The position numbers and the translations under genes are program-made. A stretch of 12,710 bases of DNA from Phoronis ovalis (lineage: Eukaryota; Phoronida; Phoronidae), in NCBI GenBank assembly GCA_028565635.1, contig JAOXYB010042982.1:1-12710 (forward strand), in the 5' to 3' direction. Shown piece after piece: positions 9,801-12,710 of this stretch. The notes under the pieces are model-generated. The model saw only the letters and a list, made by a program, of their open reading frames with translations. It searched no databases and had not been told where the DNA came from. Positions within the stretch are counted from its first letter, which is position 1. Each line of letters opens with the position of its first letter.

Positions 9801-11385
9801 TCGTCTTGGGTTGAACTATGATGAACTCTTAGTTAATAATTATGAATTGGTTTTCAGAATTAAGTATAATATTGCAATTATGTCGGTAGCCTTACCGATA
9901 CTTTGACCAACCCAATTTAATGACAAAACTTATATGTGTGCCGTTGTCGAGATGTTTATGAAACAGAAATATAAGAATAACACAATTATATATATATATT
10001 TAACATCCATAGTTTTGTAAATTTTTAGGAATTTCTGCTGGTACTCCAGCTGGAAACAATTGGCAAAATGTTGCAGGAGGCCTTAAGCAAATCAGTGTCT
10101 CACCTAATAATGATGTGTGGGGTGTCAACAGTGGTGATAACATATACAGAAGAACAGGAGTGTCTGCCTCCAACCCAATAGGTATAATTGAAATTTGAAA
10201 AAGTTACCTTTAATTTTATAAATCACTGCTTTCACGAAACTGAAGACTGCCCTTAGAGTGTGAATGATGCGAAGTGAAATAACAATTTTTGCATTAGGGT
10301 TTGGTAGAACAGTTGTCCTTGATGAACACAAAAAAACTAGTATCTAGAATAATTTTGTTAATTTTATATTAATATATGCATGTTTGAAAAGGTTGAACAC
10401 TGTAATACGAGTCCTGCAGTGACTACGTGATAGTTGTTATTTTGCAGGGACTGGCTGGAAACTAATCAGCGGTGGACTTAAGGATGTCTCAGTGGATGTG
10501 ACTGGAGTTTGGGGTGTTAATCGCAATGACCAAATCTATTATCGCACTGGGACATTTAATACTCCTAATACTGATGGTACAGATTGGCAACTAATTCCAG
10601 GAGCTTTAAAGCAGATCAGCAGTGGCAATGGTGTTGTCTGGGGTGTCAATAAGAATGACCAGATTTATTATCGTGAAGGTAAAAATAGTCTTAATTTATG
10701 AAATTCGAAGACTTGATTAAGTTAGTGATGTTTACAAATATTTCCGTGCGATTCATAAAATTTTAGAGTTATTTGACGCGGGCACAGCTGTAGTCTATAT
10801 ATACATACAAATAATTTACTGCCACAAGATCCCTACTACTGCAGCATTGCTTGCTATGTTCTGGAGTGAATGCCATATATATATTATAGGGATATTATAT
10901 ACACTGGAGATACAATTGCATGCATATCTTTAAATTATGGGATGTCAAGTAGAACATTTCTTGTGAAAAAAAAATGGGAAATAAATAGGAACCTAATTTA
11001 GAAGTCATTATACTTCTCCTGTTCCACTTTGTGAAATTATCGGTATCAGCTAGCTTCTTTTGTAAACAATCACATTCATTATTGGCAAAAATATTTTAAT
11101 TAACAGGATTTTAATGTAAAGGGAAGATGCTGAAGATGTTATATAATAGTAGTATCATTCCTTATAAGTGCATATTCCTGTTCAAATATTCTTTCAAAAT
11201 GTTGATAATATAATTACCACTCTTTGAAAATTATAGGCATAACTGCGTCAAACCCAACTGGAACAGACTGGGTAAAAGTAACTGGAGCATTGAAGCAGAT
11301 CAGTGTTTCAGGAAAAGGAAGCTCAGTGTGGGGTGTCAACTCAAGTGACAAAATTTGGTTTCGAATTGGGACAAATCAACCATAA
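3701..11385 (+). CDS. Secreted kringle / coiled-coil / double tectonin beta-propeller lectin-like protein (11 coding exons, complete)
   Basis: Predicted join: 3701-3895, 4465-4603, 5460-5660, 6001-6255, 6838-6990, 7253-7483, 7896-8090, 9202-9456, 10029-10181, 10448-10678, 11237-11385. This is 2157 nt, or 718 residues plus a TAA stop. Every intron starts GT and ends AG, and the reading frame stays open across all ten junctions. Intron 1 is phase 0 and all others are phase 1. Domains: signal peptide 1-22, kringle 29-109, Cys-rich start and coiled coil about 115-160, (GT)9 161-178, six tectonin repeats 179-438, linker 439-456, six tectonin repeats 457-716. Known family behaviour: tectonin propellers (tachylectin-1, fish-egg lectin) bind microbial or glycan ligands, and kringles mediate protein binding. 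Inferred role: an extracellular or egg/immune lectin with ligand-binding heads on an oligomerising stalk. I do not recognise a named orthologue. One N-x-S/T sequon is visible (Asn704). The UTR limits are unknown. Confidence 0.88.
3896..4235 (+). repeat. Diverged tandem duplication, period about 186 bp, starting at the exon 1 donor
   Basis: The first copy begins with gtaagttcatcagc at 3896. The second begins with gtaggctcatcagc at 4082. Shared landmarks follow in the same order: aaatgaaataaatc, a tattttgca...ttctgttgt block, ttattcatcatgtt, and atatttctac/gcc. Indels are frequent, so the duplication is old. The copied segment includes the 5' splice-site sequence, which is altered to gtaggc in the second copy. 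Confidence 0.75.
3896..4464 (+). other. Intron 1 (phase 0), inside the kringle
   Basis: This 569-nt intron has donor gtaagt and acceptor tttccag. It splits the kringle between residues 65 and 66. Most of its first 340 nt is a tandem duplication of one segment (3896-4080 and 4082-4235, listed separately). The remainder is AT-rich and no further gene is seen in it. Confidence 0.85.
4465..4603 (+). CDS. Exon 2: second half of the kringle
   Basis: Codes residues 66-111 plus the first base of codon 112. It contains the four remaining kringle cysteines: Cys80 (NYCRNPD), Cys92 (GPWCYT), Cys104 (RWEYC) and Cys109 (PKC). By family rule the pairs are 29-109, 51-92 and 80-104. NPD, GGPWC and RWEYC are strong kringle signatures. 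The plasminogen-type lysine-binding pair Asp-x-Asp is only half kept: Asp84 is present but the second position is Ser86, so classical lysine binding is doubtful (inference). The acceptor is tttccag|aattt at 4464/4465. The donor is gcac|gtaagt at 4603/4604, phase 1. Confidence 0.9.
4604..5459 (+). other. Intron 2 (phase 1)
   Basis: This 856-nt intron has donor gtaagt and acceptor ctaaattag. Its middle (about 4806-5243) is a higher-order tandem repeat, listed separately. The rest (4604-4805 and 5244-5459) is AT-rich and shows no gene or recognisable element. Confidence 0.85.
4806..5243 (+). repeat. Higher-order tandem repeat: two 193-bp dimers of about 95-bp monomers
   Basis: The block starting caaatgctaaaacttaatta at 4859 recurs almost unchanged at 5052, a period of 193 bp, and continues to about 5243. 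Each 193-bp unit is itself two diverged monomers of about 92-100 bp. Shared monomer landmarks are a tttgag start, (a)aaa.ttaa, caggcatatatgcatata or aggcaatcatgcatatac, gaaaatattac or gcaaatattac, and an atatgg end. A partial extra monomer seems to precede it (4806-4852). Sites of the gcatatatgc type recur once per monomer. Confidence 0.8.
5460..5660 (+). CDS. Exon 3: Cys-rich hinge, coiled coil and (Gly-Thr)9 linker
   Basis: Codes residues 113-178 plus the two flanking split codons. It opens with LTCGCQKEL (Cys115, Cys117) and continues as a highly charged helix rich in Glu, Lys and Gln to about residue 160. Hydrophobic positions lie at 121, 124, 128, 132, 136, 143, 150, 154 and 157. Leu136, Cys143, Leu150 and Leu157 are spaced by seven, as in a coiled coil. 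Cys115, Cys117 and Cys143 are not part of the kringle and could form inter-chain disulfides (inference). The exon ends with nine Gly-Thr pairs coded by a ggaaca/ggtaca hexamer repeat. The donor is aacag|gtagat at 5660/5661, phase 1. Confidence 0.85.
5606..5660 (+). repeat. Coding hexanucleotide repeat (GGWACA)9, Gly-Thr linker 1
   Basis: Nine hexamers, ggaaca with two ggtaca interruptions near the 5' end, code (Gly-Thr)9 between the coiled coil and propeller 1. Because the unit is six bases, length changes keep the frame. The two ggtaca units create extra cag|gtacag splice-donor look-alikes (GT at 5613 and 5619) in the same phase as the real donor at 5661. Confidence 0.9.
5661..6000 (+). other. 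Intron 3 (phase 1), paralogous to intron 7
   Basis: This 340-nt intron has donor gtagat and acceptor ataattttag. Its first about 70 nt and last about 210 nt match the two ends of intron 7 (8091-9201). It lacks the roughly 830 bp found in the middle of intron 7. It contains an AT-rich inverted repeat at 5831-5862 (attaattaatca / tgattaattat, 9-nt loop). One arm of that repeat is altered in intron 7. Confidence 0.85.
6001..6255 (+). CDS. Exon 4: tectonin repeats 1 and 2 of propeller 1
   Basis: Codes residues 179-263 with split codons at both ends, phase 1-1, 255 nt. It holds two tectonin repeats. Each has a Trp-containing first strand (NWKNV, DWQKI), a GGLK turn, and a VWGVNS...D.IW strand ending in Arg-x-Gly. 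These match the family consensus in which [I/V]WGVN marks each blade. Cys261 (IWCRTG) is the only cysteine in the propeller, so it is unpaired unless it bonds to another chain. The acceptor is attttag|ataag, the donor acag|gtgaaa. It differs from exon 8 at only 2 of 255 bases (hand count), giving one Val/Ile change. Intron retention would stop within three codons after the donor. Confidence 0.92.
6256..6837 (+). other. Intron 4 (phase 1), paralogous to intron 8
   Basis: This 582-nt intron has donor gtgaaa and acceptor aatttttag. It is nearly collinear with intron 8 (9457-10028), with many 2-4 bp insertions or deletions and scattered substitutions. A strong polypyrimidine tract with tttcag lies only 43 nt after the donor (AG at 6297-6298) and is kept in both copies. 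No gene is seen inside. Confidence 0.85.
6838..6990 (+). CDS. Exon 5: tectonin repeat 3 of propeller 1
   Basis: Codes 51 residues (264-314 counting the leading split Gly), phase 1-1, 153 nt. It holds one tectonin repeat: [15 protein letters not shown], then [14 protein letters not shown] and a TGVSASNPI tail that runs into the next blade. The acceptor is tttttag|gaattt, the donor caatag|gtataa. It differs from exon 9 at two adjacent bases (Ala/Gly). A decayed third copy of this exon lies at 12002-12138. Confidence 0.92.
   Translation, partial: EFLLQLQLETIGKMLQEALSKSVSHLIMMCGVSTVVITYTEEQECLPPTQ
6991..7252 (+). other. Intron 5 (phase 1), paralogous to intron 9
   Basis: This 262-nt intron has donor gtataa and acceptor ttttgcag. 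It aligns along its whole length with intron 9 (10182-10447), with few differences. The apparent minus-strand open frame inside it recurs in the paralogous intron only because the DNA was copied. Confidence 0.85.
7253..7483 (+). CDS. Exon 6: tectonin repeats 4 and 5 of propeller 1
   Basis: Codes 77 residues (315-391 counting the leading split Gly), phase 1-1, 231 nt. It holds two repeats, [30 protein letters not shown] and [30 protein letters not shown]. They are separated by a Thr/Asn/Pro-rich loop ([10 protein letters not shown]). The acceptor is ttgcag|ggactg, the donor gaag|gtaaaa. By hand count, 12 of 231 bases and six residues differ from exon 10. Confidence 0.92.
7484..7895 (+). other. 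Intron 6 (phase 1), paralogous to intron 10
   Basis: This 412-nt intron has donor gtaaaa and acceptor actattatag. It aligns with intron 10 (10679-11236), which has two extra segments (about 10790-10903 and about 11114-11155). No gene or RNA is seen inside. Confidence 0.8.
7896..8090 (+). CDS. Exon 7: tectonin repeat 6 of propeller 1 fused to linker 2
   Basis: Codes 65 residues (392-456), phase 1-1, 195 nt. The first 47 residues are the sixth blade ([14 protein letters not shown]...[18 protein letters not shown]) and close propeller 1. The tail EKDELKET followed by (Gly-Thr)5 is a shortened copy of the end of exon 3. The intron after it also begins like intron 3. In the paralogous exon 11 the same blade ends with GTNQP and a stop. 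Exon 7 is therefore a hybrid made when the duplication joined the end of the gene to the exon 3 linker. The donor is aacag|gtagaa at 8090/8091. Confidence 0.9.
8060..8090 (+). repeat. Coding hexanucleotide repeat (GGWACA)5, Gly-Thr linker 2
   Basis: Five Gly-Thr pairs coded by one ggtaca and four ggaaca units join the two propellers. This is four units shorter than linker 1. The ggtaca unit gives an upstream in-phase donor look-alike (cag|gtacag, GT at 8061) that would remove all ten Gly-Thr residues. Confidence 0.88.
8091..9201 (+). other. Intron 7 (phase 1), with an extra segment of about 830 bp
   Basis: This 1111-nt intron has donor gtagaa and acceptor actattttag. Its ends match intron 3, while about 8165-8995 has no counterpart there. 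That extra stretch contains three diverged copies of a motif running caggt..., then acttcc or tttcaa, then a-tatggccaactgg or agatggccaactgg (near 8215, 8531 and 8679). It ends with a repeat-like stretch (tgtgccaaatatcaagtctattgg) whose last part is also present in intron 3. It is either a transposon-derived insertion here or a segment lost from intron 3. No coding sequence is recognised in it. Confidence 0.75.
9202..9456 (+). CDS. Exon 8: tectonin repeats 1 and 2 of propeller 2
   Basis: Codes residues 457-541, phase 1-1, 255 nt. It is a near-exact copy of exon 4: the only differences are two bases (aaaatgttgc versus aaaacattgc) that change Val to Ile. The unpaired Cys of exon 4 recurs here as Cys539. 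The acceptor is tattttag|ataag, the donor acag|gtgaaa, and the intron also begins identically. Splicing exon 3 directly to this exon keeps the frame and would give a single-propeller isoform. Confidence 0.92.
9457..10028 (+). other. Intron 8 (phase 1), paralogous to intron 4
   Basis: This 572-nt intron has donor gtgaaa and acceptor aatttttag. It is collinear with intron 4, differing by small insertions or deletions of 2-5 bp and scattered substitutions. No gene is seen inside. Confidence 0.85.
10029..10181 (+). CDS. Exon 9: tectonin repeat 3 of propeller 2
   Basis: Codes 51 residues (542-592 with the leading split Gly), phase 1-1, 153 nt. It is the copy of exon 5, with two adjacent base differences that change one Ala to Gly. 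It keeps [24 protein letters not shown] and the SASNPI tail. The acceptor is atttttag|gaattt, the donor caatag|gtataa. Confidence 0.92.
   Translation, partial: EFLLVLQLETIGKMLQEALSKSVSHLIMMCGVSTVVITYTEEQECLPPTQ
10182..10447 (+). other. Intron 9 (phase 1), paralogous to intron 5
   Basis: This 266-nt intron has donor gtataa and acceptor ttttgcag. It aligns end to end with intron 5 and contains no feature of its own. Confidence 0.85.
10448..10678 (+). CDS. Exon 10: tectonin repeats 4 and 5 of propeller 2
   Basis: Codes 77 residues (593-669 with the leading split Gly), phase 1-1, 231 nt. It is the copy of exon 6 with six residue differences: Pro/Leu in the first strand, Ser/Arg just after VWGVN, Gly/Asp, Glu/Gln and Gln/Leu around the second Trp, and Ser/Ala in the turn. 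The VWGVN blade cores are unchanged. The acceptor is ttgcag|ggactg, the donor gaag|gtaaaa. Confidence 0.92.
10679..11236 (+). other. Intron 10 (phase 1), with two segments absent from intron 6
   Basis: This 558-nt intron has donor gtaaaa and acceptor aattatag. It aligns with intron 6 except for an extra stretch of about 110 bp at about 10790-10903, bounded by tatatata-rich sequence, and a shorter one at about 11114-11155. The first may be a small insertion with TA-rich target ends (inference). No gene is seen. Confidence 0.75.
11237..11385 (+). CDS. Exon 11: tectonin repeat 6 of propeller 2, C-terminus and stop
   Basis: Codes residues 670-718. It holds the last blade, [14 protein letters not shown]...[18 protein letters not shown], followed by Gln-Pro and the stop codon TAA at 11383-11385. 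It is the copy of the blade part of exon 7, with about 14 of 140 bases and 8 of 47 residues different. Asn704-Ser-Ser is an N-glycosylation sequon that the exon 7 copy (NSG) lacks. The acceptor is aattatag|gcataac. Confidence 0.92.
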
Positions 11386-11870
11386 ATGCCAGATGCAGCC
11401 AAGGATTTTATATCGTATACAGCCTCTGATTTCATAATTAAGTTGTATAAATGTTTCCTATAATAGTGAATATAATATTATGGAAAAAGTAACTCTTGTA
11501 TTAGTCAACTATGGACACACAACTGTTATTCATCTTGCATAACATAGAATATATCTACTGGCATTGCAAAATTCCTTGTTAAAACAAAAAAAAAATTCTT
11601 TGCTCCTCTAAAATTAATCTTACACATGTAAGGGTCATTATAGTTGTCAGTTTGTTTAGTTGTAAAATGGTTTGGTCCATTGTTCTTGATTGTAAACAAC
11701 AACCTAGTGTAGGCTCTCCTATCTCCTTTGTCATTTTCATAGCTGATACATTAGTGCAAAGATGTGTTATATTATCTGTTGTGGTGCAGTAACTTTTAGG
11801 CTCACAAAGTTTTCAAATCGTTATCACAACGTTCTCGCTCTTACGCACAGTATTGATCTTTGTATGTAGT
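11386..11870 (+). other. 3' flank / probable 3' UTR
   Basis: AT-rich sequence after the stop with no open frame of note. No AATAAA is present until 12358-12363. A variant hexamer TATAAA lies at 11446-11451, about 60 nt after the stop, and could serve as an early poly(A) signal. An A10-11 run lies near 11585. The mRNA end cannot be fixed from the sequence. Confidence 0.4.
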
Positions 11871-12256
11871 ATGTATGTTAGTGATACTTTGACAAACCCA
11901 GATTAAAAAACTATGTATGCCACTAGTGGCATGTTTATTAAAAAAACAAAAATCTAAGAAAAACACACATATTTAAATTCCATAGTTTTGTAAACTTTTA
12001 GGAATTTCCGCTGCAACTCCAGCTGGAAATAATTGGAAAAATGTCATTGGGGGGCCTTAAGAAATGCCGGTGTTTCGCCTTATAATGATGTGTGGGGTAC
12101 GTGTCAATATGAGTGACTGCATGCCTCTGACCCAATTGGTAATTGACATTTAAATAATTTAACTTTTTGAAATCATGCATTGCTTTCACCAAACTGAAGA
12201 CTCAAACTGTTAGACAACGTTCTCGCCCTTACACACGGTAGTGATCTTTGTATGTA
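11826..12256 (+). repeat. Pair of 43-bp direct repeats flanking the pseudoexon
   Basis: acaacgttctcgctcttacg... at about 11826-11868 and acaacgttctcgcccttaca... at about 12214-12256 share 43 bp with about four mismatches, ending in gatctttgtatgta. They are 388 bp apart and bracket the decayed exon 5 copy. Confidence 0.8.
11871..12200 (+). pseudogene. Decayed third copy of intron 4 end / exon 5 / intron 5 start
   Basis: The sequence from about 11880 to 12001 follows the end of introns 4 and 8 (gatactttgac, atgtttat, ccatagttttgtaaa), up to an intact acceptor ttttag at 11996-12001. The exon relic 12002-12138 starts like exons 5 and 9 ([11 protein letters not shown]...NV). It then has an in-frame TAA after GGP, several small insertions and deletions, and loss of the ACAGAAGAACAGGAGT part of the blade. 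It ends with aattg|gtaatt, in place of atag|gtataatt, followed by intron 5-like sequence (ctttcac.aaactgaagact). It is 137 nt where the intact exons have 153. It cannot code a blade. Confidence 0.85.
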
Positions 12257-12532
12257 CAAGCCAAGGGATAAAGAGAATATATAGTAAAGGGTAAACCGAA
12301 TTCTCATTTATTTCTGAAATGAACTGCAGCCATAACATTAATATTGCTTAAAGTGTGAATAAATGATTATAGTAAAATTTGCATGTACTTTGTATAGTCA
12401 TGCCACAAATTATGAAACTAAGGTATTGTGTTTACCAGTTATTAACATGTACGTACACAAACTAAAGTTCCTTCTGAACCTGTTTTAAGTAACCAACTTG
12501 CTTATATGATACACATAAGCAGCCAAGGATTT
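12139..12532 (+). other. Downstream flank with further traces of the third unit
   Basis: After the exon relic, the sequence loses clear similarity to introns 5 and 6. One copy of a 43-bp direct repeat lies at about 12214-12256. An AATAAA occurs at 12358-12363. Near the end, gcagccaaggattttat at 12520-12536 equals the sequence just after the stop codon of exon 11 (11395-11411), so the relic unit probably reached its own 3' UTR. No gene is seen. Confidence 0.6.
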
Positions 12533-12710
12533 TATGTATGTGTGTGTGTGTGTGTGTGCATGTATGTATATGTATGTGTATGTGTGTGTATGTGTGTGTA
12601 TGTATGTGTATGTATGTATGTGTATGTATGTATGTGTATGTATGTATATGTATGTATATCTAAAGTATGTATATCTATGTATATGTATGTATAATTATGT
12701 ATATATATGT
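12533..12710 (+). repeat. (TGTA)n/(TG)n microsatellite reaching the window end
   Basis: About 178 bp of tatg, tgtg and tgta repeats with a pure (TG)9-10 core near 12540-12558, continuing to the last base. Open frames across it (Met-Tyr-Val-Cys runs) reflect only the repeat. Confidence 0.95.

Noticed and set aside
11998-12192. Minus-strand 64-residue frame over the pseudoexon
   Set aside because: It is antisense to a decayed exon and has no similarity of its own.
12506-12694. 62-residue Val/Cys/Tyr-rich open frame
   Set aside because: Pure translation of the TG/TGTA microsatellite.

Overview
The window is AT-rich animal (metazoan) DNA. It carries one multi-exon gene on the + strand, with introns bounded by GT...AG, surrounded by repeat-rich non-coding DNA. 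Spliced from position 3701 to a stop at 11383-11385, its 11 coding exons read without a break as a predicted 718-residue secreted protein. In order it has a signal peptide, a kringle domain, a short coiled coil, a (Gly-Thr)9 linker, six tectonin repeats, a second (Gly-Thr)5 linker and six more tectonin repeats. Tectonin repeats form the beta-propeller lectins known from horseshoe-crab tachylectin-1 and fish-egg lectin, and six repeats make one complete propeller. The predicted product is therefore a two-propeller extracellular lectin with a kringle and a likely oligomerising stalk. I cannot name the species. Kringle plus tectonin plus long introns says animal. Frequent palindromic tetranucleotides (catgcatg, ctagctag, aattaatt) would fit a sponge or another marine invertebrate, but that is a weak impression.

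Layout. 1-335: a 50-bp tandem minisatellite with hairpins. 336-1433: non-coding, with a CATA microsatellite. 1434-2161: an imperfect palindrome about 730 bp long, probably a decayed foldback transposon. 2162-3640: non-coding, with a perfect 34-bp hairpin at 3211-3244. 3701-5660: exons 1-3 (signal peptide, kringle, coiled coil and linker). 6001-8090: exons 4-7 (propeller 1). 9202-11385: exons 8-11 (propeller 2). 11386-12536: 3' flank with a decayed third copy of part of the propeller unit. 12533-12710: a TGTA/TG microsatellite running off the end of the window.

How it fits together. Exons 4-7 and 8-11 are a tandem duplication that also includes the introns and the end of exon 3. One breakpoint lies inside coding sequence. 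The last blade of propeller 1 runs straight into a copy of the coiled-coil end and Gly-Thr linker, where propeller 2 has its stop codon. All propeller exons are phase 1-1, so the fusion stayed in frame, and skipping exons 4-7 would give back the presumed 440-residue single-propeller ancestor. The two copies differ by a 5'-to-3' gradient, from nearly identical first exons to about 10% different last exons. This suggests gene conversion or repeated unequal exchange. The relic downstream of the stop indicates that the unit has been copied more than once.
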